A DNA stretch of 5,996 nucleotides from an archaeon (GTDB lineage Archaea; Aenigmatarchaeota; Aenigmatarchaeia; CG10238-14; SCSR01), in the NCBI GenBank assembly GCA_004297575.1, contig SCSR01000076.1:1-5996 (forward strand), written 5' to 3'. A program made the translations under genes and the position numbers. Position 1 is the first letter of the stretch. The number at the start of each line of letters is the position of its first letter. A model generated the notes under the pieces. The model was not told where the DNA came from and did not search any database. It saw only the letters and a list, made by a program, of their open reading frames with translations. Below, piece by piece: positions 1 through 5,454 of this stretch.

Positions 1-21
1 TAACATGGTATGGCACGGGAT

Positions 22-40
22 ACATCTAAAGATGCCCGAT
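22..40 (+). other. 19-base tRNA intron at non-canonical position 32/33, bulge-helix-bulge motif
   Basis: The central four-pair helix is C16-G38, G17-C37, G18-C36, G19-C35. It is flanked by three-base bulges A20-T21-A22 and A39-T40-T41. Beyond the first bulge, the intron closes on itself with CATC (23-26) and GATG (31-34) around a TAAA loop. On the exon side T11-A45, G12-T44 (wobble), G13-C43 and C14-G42 can pair if A15 is left out. Archaeal splicing endonuclease cuts after the second base of each bulge, which gives excision of 22-40. Sequence alone allows a shift of up to three bases because GAT occurs at 19-21 and 38-40. The usual intron site in archaeal tRNAs is 37/38, so this one is out of place. 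Confidence 0.88.
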
Positions 41-69
41 TGCTAATCCCGCGTAGCTTGCTACTTGTG

Positions 70-91
70 GGTTCAAATCCCACCCGCAGCG
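70..91 (+). repeat. Putative att site in the tRNA-Ser 3' end (left copy)
   Basis: The tRNA 3' end shares GGTTCA (70-75) and CCCGCAGCG (83-91) with 2258-2272, in the same orientation. The far copy lacks the seven bases 76-82 between these blocks. The longest uninterrupted match is 11 bases (81-91). Archaeal and bacterial integrative elements often use the 3' end of a tRNA gene as attachment site and leave a partial copy at their other end. Confidence 0.45.
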
Positions 92-147
92 TCGACTCCT
101 GACCACATATCTGCAATACAGCTTTTCCCTCTTAGGAAGGGCTAGGA

Positions 148-261
148 ATGAAGGAAATTGATGGGGAGTTGTGGCTATGCTGCAACACTATGCTTAAGCT
201 TTGTATATTAGCTCAATATCTACAACCAATGCATTCGGTTAAATATGAAAACCACCAATGA
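148..261 (+). CDS. Possible 37-residue ORF, coupled to the following gene
   Basis: An ATG at 148 opens a 37-codon frame reading MKEIDGELWLCCNTMLKLC and onward, ending in TGA at 259-261. The stop overlaps the ATG of the next ORF in an ATGA arrangement, the same coupling seen between the helicase and its partner in this window. A purine-rich stretch (AGGAAGGG, 134-141) lies upstream, but there is no convincing TATA box at the right distance. The product has three cysteines, no obvious domain and no signal peptide. I do not recognise it. It may equally be chance reading through the leader of the downstream gene. Confidence 0.22.
   Translation: MKEIDGELWLCCNTMLKLCILAQYLQPMHSVKYENHQ
239..246 (+). 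promoter_or_regulatory. TATA-like box TTAAATAT upstream of the cysteine-rich membrane protein
   Basis: The box is centred about 27 bases before the ATG at 270 but only about 15 before the ATG at 258. If transcription is leaderless, as elsewhere in this window, this favours starting at codon 5 (270). A second AT-rich stretch, GTATATTA at 203-210, could instead give a leader of about 25 bases for the 258 start. Confidence 0.45.
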
Positions 262-872
262 AAAGTTATATGTCGAAATTTTCAGATTGGTATGGTAAAA
301 ACTATACAAACAAATTTGTTTTTTGGGGATTCATAATAACTTTTATTGGTCTCGTCATTACATTGTACATGATATATCCAAAGCCAGAAGGCAAGAAACT
401 ATTCTTAATGTTCGCTAACCCAACAAATTTTGATATGAATTGTTTAACCTCATCAAATAACGATTACCTGAAAATAAATATCACTGTTACAAAGTTGGAA
501 GCAATCGATGCTCGTATTGGTTATTGGGTAGAGCGAGTTAATCAAATTAATAATACTTGTGGAGGCAATTCTAGTTTTTTCATATATAACAGACAAGTGT
601 GTTATATTGCAATTGAAGAGGGTCCATCTGCTTATACTAATGCTCGCTCATGTAGTGCTTTCCATCCACCCCCAACAGATGTCCCATTGATTGTTCAACT
701 AAATGACCTTAGCAATGAAACTGGTACATTTAGTCGCCTTGCATATACGAAAGATTTTCCAGCATGCCAAATTGTAGAAAAAATAAGAATTTGCCCAATA
801 TTTGAAAACAAAATTTGGTATAATCAATGCACTGACGATATACCAATTACGATAAATTATAGAGGATGCTAA
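258..872 (+). CDS. Membrane-anchored extracytoplasmic cysteine-rich protein, function unknown
   Basis: The 204-residue product has a short cytoplasm-like N-terminus, one hydrophobic helix at about 21-40 (VFWGFIITFIGLVITLYMIY), and a polar domain of about 160 residues. That domain holds eight cysteines (62, 101, 115, 132, 170, 179, 191, 204), an even number that would suit disulphides outside the membrane. It has four N-glycosylation sequons (N74, N98, N104, N153), consistent with an archaeal surface protein. The last residue is the eighth cysteine. I recognise no family. Two starts are possible: the ATG at 258, or the ATG at 270 that better fits the TATA box; both keep the anchor. Its stop codon abuts the stop codon of the convergent nuclease-like gene with no base between. 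AT-rich composition and position next to a tRNA suggest transfer. Confidence 0.72.
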   Translation: MKSYMSKFSDWYGKNYTNKFVFWGFIITFIGLVITLYMIYPKPEGKKLFLMFANPTNFDMNCLTSSNNDYLKINITVTKLEAIDARIGYWVERVNQINNTCGGNSSFFIYNRQVCYIAIEEGPSAYTNARSCSAFHPPPTDVPLIVQLNDLSNETGTFSRLAYTKDFPACQIVEKIRICPIFENKIWYNQCTDDIPITINYRGC

Positions 873-1595
873 TTAGACCCTAGTTGTTAACTCATTGATT
901 TGTTGTGCAGTTAAAGAATTCTTAGAATATGTGTTTTGTATAATTGTATAACTTCCGGTATGTTTTAGAAATATCGCAGAGACAAAATGAAACTCTTTGG
1001 ATCTGAAATTGAAGAACGACTCTACGTTGATAGGATCTACCCCAGCATAATTACCGTCAATTGCAAGTATTAGTGGCATTTTCAAGTCGCTAGGAATCTC
1101 GTTCTCGTTTTGTTTCCCTGTTACGGTGTTTGCTAAATCTCTGGTAATATCGCCTATAGCTACATGTTCTTTTTCTTCTTTCTTTTTAAGACGTCTCGCA
1201 TGGCATTCCACTAATACATCAGAACCTGCTAATGATATTTTGAAATCTACGTTGGAGTTGCCTACAGTTTTTTCTTCCGGTATGATACTTATGTTCTGGG
1301 AAGTACAGTAATTTGCGAATTCTAATTCCCACATCGTGGAAAATGGGCTACTATATATCTTATTTCTCAGTTTCTTCTTGGAAAGGTATATTTTACTTGT
1401 TGATTTAATGAAATTATTTAGTCTTGTTAGAAACGCATTCCAATAAGGTTCACTTTCCTTTTCTAGAATATCTTTTAGTACAAACTCGTTATTAGAATTC
1501 CCGCAATTAATTATGTCTTTGAATCTCCCTCCTAAAGACAATATGTCTGGGTATCTAGACAAGACTTCAGATACCTGTTGCTCTGTTAACATCAT
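873..1595 (-). CDS. Putative PD-(D/E)XK nuclease-fold protein with altered active site
   Basis: 240 residues, family not recognised. The middle resembles a restriction-endonuclease-like core: a helix with conserved-looking glutamates (WELEFA, E90 and E92), then a strand with D117 (NVDFKI), then E130 in LVECHARR. In an ordinary PD-(D/E)XK site the last motif is E-x-K; here it is E130-C131-H132, so the catalytic lysine is replaced by histidine or supplied elsewhere. A lysine-rich stretch (136-143) follows. The N-terminal ~85 residues are helical and the C-terminal ~70 look like a mixed alpha/beta extension. It is the second gene of a minus-strand operon, starting 9 bases after the membrane protein's stop; GATGAT before the ATG is a near match to an archaeal Shine-Dalgarno. 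Fold assignment is by eye, so the protein could be an inactive relative or something else. Confidence 0.68.
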   Translation of the reverse strand: MMLTEQQVSEVLSRYPDILSLGGRFKDIINCGNSNNEFVLKDILEKESEPYWNAFLTRLNNFIKSTSKIYLSKKKLRNKIYSSPFSTMWELEFANYCTSQNISIIPEEKTVGNSNVDFKISLAGSDVLVECHARRLKKKEEKEHVAIGDITRDLANTVTGKQNENEIPSDLKMPLILAIDGNYAGVDPINVESFFNFRSKEFHFVSAIFLKHTGSYTIIQNTYSKNSLTAQQINELTTRV

Positions 1596-1604
1596 ATCAT
1601 CATT

Positions 1605-2105
1605 TTAGCAATCTAAATGTTCTTCTAAAAAGTGAACAAACCATTTTAGTTGCTTTACAATATTACATATGATGCTCTTTAGTGGCTGGTAAACGCTGTT
1701 TGAGAAAATTAATCCCACTATTGCTAAGCCTCCCCATATACCAATTACACCTAAATCAACCGAGTTGAAATAAACTGCTAACTTCAACACTAAAACAACT
1801 ACTATTGCGAAGACTACCACAAAAAACGATAGAGCAACACCTAAATCGTAAAATGGATGATACCATTCACTAGTTCTTGTGGAATCGTGTCTGTAATCCA
1901 TAGATAAGCCCATGATATAAATTACGAAAATTAGCAAGGGTATAACTAAAGATTTGGCTATGCTTGATATTACCAGACTGGGAAGTTGAGAATTGCCGCT
2001 TATGTCGAACTTTTGGTCTTTGTAGACAGATATTGTGCCTAAAATTATAGCAGCCAACAAGGCTATCATTGCTATCCTATTCGTAATCCTCGCTTCGTCT
2101 ACCAT
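1605..2105 (-). CDS. Four-helix integral membrane protein, function unknown
   Basis: 166 residues with four hydrophobic segments at about 9-28, 44-67, 86-113 and 117-134. A polar loop at 68-85 (with DYRHDSTRTSEWYHPF) lies between the second and third. The last 30 residues look amphipathic, contain C147 and C166, and end in an acidic EEHLDC. I recognise no family or catalytic motif. The start at 2105 is supported by a TATA-like box 24-29 bases upstream, which implies a leaderless transcript. It is the first gene of the operon with the nuclease-like protein, so the two products probably act together. A membrane protein paired with a nuclease-fold protein in a tRNA-linked AT-rich island is a layout seen in defence and conflict systems; that reading is inference only. 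Confidence 0.72.
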   Translation of the reverse strand: MVDEARITNRIAMIALLAAIILGTISVYKDQKFDISGNSQLPSLVISSIAKSLVIPLLIFVIYIMGLSMDYRHDSTRTSEWYHPFYDLGVALSFFVVVFAIVVVLVLKLAVYFNSVDLGVIGIWGGLAIVGLIFSNSVYQPLKSIICNIVKQLKWFVHFLEEHLDC

Positions 2106-2128
2106 TCAATTCTACTTATAAGATATAA

Positions 2129-2134
2129 CTTAAA
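2129..2134 (-). promoter_or_regulatory. TATA-like box (TTTAAG) for the membrane protein/nuclease-like operon
   Basis: Read on the minus strand, TTTAAG occupies -29 to -24 relative to the ATG at 2105, in an AT-rich context followed by TTATATC. This spacing would put transcription start at or next to the first base of the start codon. Confidence 0.5.
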
Positions 2135-2204
2135 TAACTGAAATTTTTGAAAAAGTTTGTTTGGAACAGCTAACTATTTCTGCATGCAAGTACAATATAT
2201 GACA

Positions 2205-2227
2205 GTAAGGTTCTACCGGAATCTTAC
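2205..2227 (+). repeat. Imperfect inverted repeat, ten-pair hairpin near the island's right end
   Basis: GTAAGGTTCT (2205-2214) and GGAATCTTAC (2218-2227) pair over ten positions with an ACC loop: eight Watson-Crick pairs and two G-T wobbles (2210-2222, 2214-2218). On the minus strand the wobbles become mismatches, so a + strand RNA folds better. It lies about 30 bases before the tRNA-like copy. The surrounding gap 2106-2273 otherwise holds only the promoter at 2129, an eight-base palindrome TGCATGCA (2181-2188) and no convincing gene. Confidence 0.4.
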
Positions 2228-2257
2228 GTATGCGTCGGATGTGTTGTCAGGCCTCTA

Positions 2258-2272
2258 GGTTCACCCGCAGCG
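2258..2272 (+). repeat. Partial copy of the tRNA-Ser 3' end (candidate att, right copy)
   Basis: GGTTCACCCGCAGCG equals tRNA bases 70-75 joined to 83-91. The missing seven bases (76-82) lie between two CA dinucleotides, as a slippage deletion would leave. The surrounding sequence does not fold as a tRNA, so this is a fragment and not a second gene. It sits one base beyond the stop codon of the winged-helix-like gene, just where the lower-GC region ends. Confidence 0.45.
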
Positions 2273-2273
2273 C

Positions 2274-2945
2274 TCACTGTGTCAATCCTAATCGTCTGTC
2301 GATATGCATCCTAGTGTCCGCCAATAACTTCAGCATGCTCACGCCAGCCTGGTTTATCGAGTAAACAGCACCGCCGTCGTCCGTGGCTTTATCTACCAGC
2401 CGGTTATTTACATGCTTGTCAAGTGCGCTGGATGCGCTCGCAAATACGAATGTACCATACGAATATGCATTATGTTTTATATCCGCAAGCCCATGCACAT
2501 CGGCTATCGGGCTGTCCTGCAAAGCCCTCAAAACAATCTCACCTGCATTTCGCCTGAACAATTCCCGTTTTATAGTGGCCATTTCAGAGTCTTCTCCTGA
2601 AAATGTATTGCCTGATTTAACAAATCTAACTTTTTTCAGGTAATCCATGCCATAAGGACTGATTATGAAATTCTTGTCTCTCGACGGCGAAACTCCTGAA
2701 CCTACATTAGAATCGAACACGTATCTTATGCTGTTATCTTCCTCGATAAGCTTACGGTATTGCAATGATATCGCTTGCTGGTCCATATCCTCTGTATTCG
2801 GAAACATCCCCAATTGGGAATATAATGCACTTCCGATGTTAGGTTTAGACACGCCTCTATTATTTTTTTCCAAAACCGTCAGCATGGCAAAATCAAGATT
2901 ACTTGCCAGATACATCTCATGCAAATTCTTCTCTGTGGTAATCAT
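2274..2945 (-). CDS. Putative DNA-binding protein with two winged-helix-like domains
   Basis: 223 residues, no family recognised. Residues ~17-106 read as a winged helix: helix LDFAMLTVLEKN, a helix pair, a basic helix around YRKLIEED, a beta hairpin, and a strand before YGMDYLKKV. Residues ~134-210 repeat the plan: GEIVLRALQDSP, a Ser/Ala-rich helix ASASSALDKHV, a short strand AVYSINQAG, and a closing helix VSMLKLLAD. The linker (107-133) is polar. Such tandem domains are common in archaeal transcription regulators, but no DNA target is visible. It has its own TATA-like box in the 38-base gap after the SelB-like gene, consistent with a leaderless transcript starting at 2945. GC content is nearer to the helicase operon than to the island, so it is probably a resident gene whose 3' end borders the island. 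Confidence 0.7.
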   Translation of the reverse strand: MITTEKNLHEMYLASNLDFAMLTVLEKNNRGVSKPNIGSALYSQLGMFPNTEDMDQQAISLQYRKLIEEDNSIRYVFDSNVGSGVSPSRDKNFIISPYGMDYLKKVRFVKSGNTFSGEDSEMATIKRELFRRNAGEIVLRALQDSPIADVHGLADIKHNAYSYGTFVFASASSALDKHVNNRLVDKATDDGGAVYSINQAGVSMLKLLADTRMHIDRRLGLTQ

Positions 2946-2966
2946 GTGTTCACTTTAGTCCAAAAG

Positions 2967-2974
2967 ATATTTAA
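2967..2974 (-). promoter_or_regulatory. TATA-like box (TTAAATAT) for the winged-helix-like gene
   Basis: On the minus strand TTAAATAT is centred about 25-26 bases before the ATG at 2945, the distance expected for a leaderless archaeal mRNA. It lies between this ATG and the stop of the SelB-like gene at 2984, so the gene can be transcribed separately from the helicase operon. Confidence 0.6.
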
Positions 2975-2983
2975 GCTTGGCAA

Positions 2984-3883
2984 TTACAGAACTATTCCGC
3001 TGCCTGCAATCCTCATCGGCGAGTTCAAATCAAGAACCAAACATCGTTCTCCTGTCTCGTAAGCAAACGGCTTGTCTGCAACAAAAATATCTCCATTAAT
3101 CCTGACAGGCTTTATCTGCAATCCGACGCACAAGTGGTAACTGGAAGACGGCTCGATTGTTCCCTTGTAGAATGCACTCTTTCCGAATTTTATTTTCAAT
3201 TCATTCCCAGTTTTCATTGAATCCTTTGCAGCAATGACATCACCGCGCGAGATTTCGTCCGCAACCGTGCCTTTGAGCGCCACGCCTACCCTTGCCGGCG
3301 AGACTGCTTCTTCAACATCGTCATCATGCATCTGTATCGACCTTACTTGAACAACTTTTCTCTGCGGGAACAATTCCAATTCATCGTGCTTCTTCATTGT
3401 CCCTCTTCTCACAACGCCTAGCGCTACTGTCCCGACGCCTTTCACTTCGAATGCCGCATCGATCAAAGTCTTCACAGGCCCATCAACAGAAATGTCAGCA
3501 ATGTTCTCAATCTTTTGTTTCAATTCATCCAATGTCACTAACTCGTATTTTTCCAAGACTGTAGATTTGATTATTTTCCTTACATCATCATCCATGCCGT
3601 TTGCAATTATGAAACCTTTTTCCATCTTCATCTCATTCAGCGCGACAATCTGCTCGCCGAGTGATTTGTCGATTGCTTTCACATTGACGATAGCATATTC
3701 TGACAGTGCGATTGCTTGCACGAGTGGCTGGACCTTTTCAGGAAAACTGGAAGGAACGATGAATGCGAATATCTTGTCAGACGACTTCCTTTCATAAAAT
3801 GTCATGTCCGAGACAGAGCCTTTCTTTCCAAACTCGCCTGCGACCGACGCATCACCCAGCACAACAAAATTAATCGATTTCAT
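2984..3883 (-). CDS. SelB-like elongation factor homologue (aSelBL type) with degenerate GTPase domain
   Basis: 299 residues in the layout of EF-Tu/SelB: a G-like domain (1-~130), barrel domain 2 (~135-220, with FEVKGVGTVALGVVRRGTM typical of domain 2) and barrel domain 3 (~225-299). The G domain keeps the fold but not the chemistry. The P-loop region reads VVLGDASVAGEFGKKGS with no GHxDxGK[ST], the DxPG position is replaced by FIVPSS (41-46), and NKxD is N95-G-M-D98 without the lysine. It is also shorter than a true EF-Tu/SelB (about 390-400 residues or more) and lacks the SelB C-terminal SECIS-binding part. Known archaeal SelB-like (aSelBL) proteins show just this disruption, in organisms without selenocysteine. 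Its ATG overlaps the helicase stop (ATGA), so translation is probably coupled. Binding of a tRNA or tRNA-like RNA is inferred; GTP hydrolysis is unlikely. Confidence 0.85.
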   Translation of the reverse strand: MKSINFVVLGDASVAGEFGKKGSVSDMTFYERKSSDKIFAFIVPSSFPEKVQPLVQAIALSEYAIVNVKAIDKSLGEQIVALNEMKMEKGFIIANGMDDDVRKIIKSTVLEKYELVTLDELKQKIENIADISVDGPVKTLIDAAFEVKGVGTVALGVVRRGTMKKHDELELFPQRKVVQVRSIQMHDDDVEEAVSPARVGVALKGTVADEISRGDVIAAKDSMKTGNELKIKFGKSAFYKGTIEPSSSYHLCVGLQIKPVRINGDIFVADKPFAYETGERCLVLDLNSPMRIAGSGIVL

Positions 3884-5145
3884 TTGAATCGTCTGTTGAA
3901 CGGTCTGCGACCACGGCTCGGCCTTCCGCCTCTCTGGTGAGGCTTGTCAAGTCCGCTGCGTCCGAATCCTCTTTCTTTGTTAAATCTGCCATATCTTCTC
4001 CTGCCGCCGAAATTCTTGTTAGAAGTACGGACCACAGGGAAGTTGCGTACGATGTTGGTCGGAAGTTTCTGGATATTGACCTTCGTCTCGCGCCTTATCT
4101 CATCAAACGCCCGCTTGTATTCGTTCGTCACAAAAAGTATCGAATGTCCCATCTTCCCAGCCCTTGCAGTCCTGCCAATCCTGTGGAAGTAAGCCATAAC
4201 CTCGTTCGGCACATCATAGCTTATGACCCTTTCAACTGTCGGCACGTCTATCCCCCTTGAAACCACGTCTGTCGCGATAAGTATGTTTGTATTGCCTGCT
4301 TTGAAATCGCTTATCACCCGTGTCCTCTGGTTCTGCTCCATGTCTCCATGGATAGCTTCCACTTCGAACCCTCTCTTATGCAGCTCTTCTGCAATCCTCT
4401 TCACGCGTATCTTTGCAGCGCAGAACACGATAGTCTTCTTCTCATCCTGGATGATGTTGCATAATTGGTTGAGCTTGTCTTCCTGTCGCATCTCCATGTA
4501 ATACTGCTTGATGTCAATGTTCGATATCTCATCCTTGCTCACTATCACCTTTTCAGGATGCTTCATGAAATCGTGCGCAAGCTTGACAATATCGTGCGGC
4601 ATTGTTGCAGAAAACATGCTGGTCTGCCTGTCATCTGGCACATGTCGCAGTATATCCTTCACATCATCGATGAAACCCATGTCAAGCATCCTGTCAGCCT
4701 CGTCCAAAACAACATATCTCACCTTATGCAACGGCAGTATGTCGTCACGCATGTAATCTAGCATCCTTCCTGGGGTAGCGACAACAATCTGCCTAGCCTC
4801 TTTCAGATACCTGATCTGCCTGAGTATGTTCTCCCCGCCGAATACGGCTGTAATTCCCACACGCCCGCCAGAGAATTTCTTCAGCTCGTCCGCAACCTGC
4901 ATCGCCAGCTCACGTGTCGGGACTATGACCACTGCCTGCGTGTCTCTTGAATCCTCAATTTTCTCAAGAATAGGTAGCCCGAATGCTGCAGTCTTGCCAG
5001 TCCCAGTCTGCGCCTGCCCGATGACATCCTTTCCTGCTAAAAGCAGTGGTATGGTTGCTTCTTGGATTGGGAACGGCTCTGTGAATCCCATGTCCTTCAA
5101 TTGTTTCAGGCATCTCTTCACGCCAAGCTCTTCAAATGTCTTCAT
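3880..5145 (-). CDS. DEAD-box ATP-dependent RNA helicase with Arg/Gly-rich C-terminal tail
   Basis: 421 residues, full length, all core motifs present. Q motif FPIQ (Q28) with upstream F4, motif I AQTGTGKT (45-52), Ia PTREL (76-80), Ib TPGR (124-127), II DEAD (148-151), III SAT (179-181), V ATDVVSRGID (291-300) and VI HRIGRTARAG (321-330). Two RecA-like lobes couple ATP hydrolysis to local unwinding of RNA duplexes in the cytoplasm; likely roles are ribosome assembly, mRNA turnover or cold response. The tail (376-421) has 13 Arg, 9 Gly and 5 Phe in 46 residues, an RNA-binding feature of bacterial and archaeal DeaD/CshA-like helicases. It heads an operon with the SelB-like gene (4-base overlap). 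TTTAAA at -30 to -25 supports the start at 5145 and a leaderless transcript. Confidence 0.97.
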   Translation of the reverse strand: MKTFEELGVKRCLKQLKDMGFTEPFPIQEATIPLLLAGKDVIGQAQTGTGKTAAFGLPILEKIEDSRDTQAVVIVPTRELAMQVADELKKFSGGRVGITAVFGGENILRQIRYLKEARQIVVATPGRMLDYMRDDILPLHKVRYVVLDEADRMLDMGFIDDVKDILRHVPDDRQTSMFSATMPHDIVKLAHDFMKHPEKVIVSKDEISNIDIKQYYMEMRQEDKLNQLCNIIQDEKKTIVFCAAKIRVKRIAEELHKRGFEVEAIHGDMEQNQRTRVISDFKAGNTNILIATDVVSRGIDVPTVERVISYDVPNEVMAYFHRIGRTARAGKMGHSILFVTNEYKRAFDEIRRETKVNIQKLPTNIVRNFPVVRTSNKNFGGRRRYGRFNKERGFGRSGLDKPHQRGGRPSRGRRPFNRRFK

Positions 5146-5169
5146 CTAACAGTGTGCGAAAGATTAGAA

Positions 5170-5175
5170 TTTAAA
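5170..5175 (-). promoter_or_regulatory. TATA-like box (TTTAAA) for the helicase operon
   Basis: TTTAAA lies 25-30 bases before the helicase ATG, with no Shine-Dalgarno between. It falls in the 39-base gap after the 79-residue membrane protein gene. Confidence 0.6.
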
Positions 5176-5184
5176 GGTTCTAAC

Positions 5185-5424
5185 TCACCTTGTCAGCAAA
5201 TATGTCGAGTATTCTAACGCGAAACCGAGTGCAAGCATTTGTAATGCAATTGGTATGGTAGCACCTGCACTGTATGCTAATCTATCCCCATCCGTTACCT
5301 TTTCAGAACCCATATCTATTCGAAAACGCCTTTCAGAAACATCCGAACGTCTCACCGTGTCGTACCAAAAACCAGTACCATATAGCAATCCCAGTCCAAA
5401 ATATACAGCATTGCTTCTGCGCAT
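5185..5424 (-). CDS. Small two-helix membrane protein, function unknown
   Basis: 79 residues with a basic start (MRRSN), a short glycine-rich hydrophobic segment at 6-21 (AVYFGLGLLYGTGFWY), a charged middle of about 30 residues rich in Arg and Asp/Glu, and a second hydrophobic segment at about 52-77. This would give a helical hairpin with the charged loop on one side. The first segment is short for a full crossing and carries four glycines (10, 12, 16, 18), so it may pack against a partner helix. I do not recognise a family. It lies between the helicase and the 51-residue basic protein on the same strand, but promoter-like boxes on both sides suggest it is transcribed independently. Start at 5424 is the only ATG that keeps the first segment. 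Confidence 0.6.
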   Translation of the reverse strand: MRRSNAVYFGLGLLYGTGFWYDTVRRSDVSERRFRIDMGSEKVTDGDRLAYSAGATIPIALQMLALGFALEYSTYLLTR

Positions 5425-5454
5425 GTTTATCTAATAGAGCTTAAGTCATTCGAA

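Larger units (their letters stand above)
1..91 (+). tRNA. trnS: tRNA-Ser (anticodon GCU), 5' end missing, intron-containing
   Basis: Reads AGC/AGU codons. The 3' acceptor strand is 84-90 with discriminator G91, the usual base for serine tRNAs. The T arm is 67-83 (GTGGG / TTCAAAT / CCCAC, five perfect pairs). A long variable arm at 53-64 (GTAGC-TT-GCTAC) makes this a type II tRNA. The D loop ends in TGGTAT and the 3' D stem is GGC (12-14). Removing an intron (22-40) gives a perfect anticodon arm, CGGGA-TTGCTAA-TCCCG, with anticodon GCT at 42-44. The 5' acceptor strand (expected GCTGCGG) and the 5' D stem (expected GCC) would lie just before base 1, so about 12 bases are missing. CCA is not encoded (TCG follows). 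The call rests on pairing that I checked base by base. Confidence 0.93.
92..2272. mobile_element. Putative small genomic island inserted at tRNA-Ser, no integrase
   Basis: The interval between the tRNA and the partial tRNA 3' copy is clearly richer in A+T than the genes to its right: a 60-base sample at 261-320 has 14 G/C, while one inside the helicase (4801-4860) has 30. It carries accessory-looking genes only: an exported cysteine-rich protein, a four-helix membrane protein and a nuclease-like protein. No integrase, transposase or replication gene is visible. It would therefore have to be a decayed element, a cargo remnant, or a small element moved by an enzyme supplied elsewhere. Base composition and the short repeat are observations; insertion is inference. 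Confidence 0.38.

Noticed and set aside
127..141. CCCT...AGGG hairpin after the tRNA, considered as a terminator
   Set aside because: Only four pairs with a seven-base loop and no T run after it.
1126..1311. 61-codon + strand frame opposite the nuclease-like gene
   Set aside because: Fully antisense to a longer frame with better protein character; no promoter and no recognisable composition.
2157..2258. Short + strand frame (24 codons from the ATG at 2184, or longer from a TTG) ending at the att-like copy, considered as an integrase remnant
   Set aside because: Too short and with no tyrosine-recombinase motif (no R..HxxR..Y pattern); overlaps the inverted repeat.
2251..2272. Possible second tRNA 3' end
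   Set aside because: No T-stem pairing or upstream cloverleaf; only a truncated copy of the tRNA-Ser end.
2383..2958. Several + strand frames opposite the winged-helix-like gene
   Set aside because: They overlap one another and mirror the minus-strand gene, which has a well-placed promoter; Ser/Cys-rich composition is typical of antisense frames.
2984..3883. Calling this gene a true SelB and inferring selenocysteine use
   Set aside because: GTPase motifs are absent, the SelB C-terminal extension is missing, and no selenocysteine element is seen in the window.
3292..5149. Many + strand frames of 74-107 codons opposite the SelB-like and helicase genes
   Set aside because: Antisense shadows of two clearly identified genes, lacking promoters or conserved motifs.
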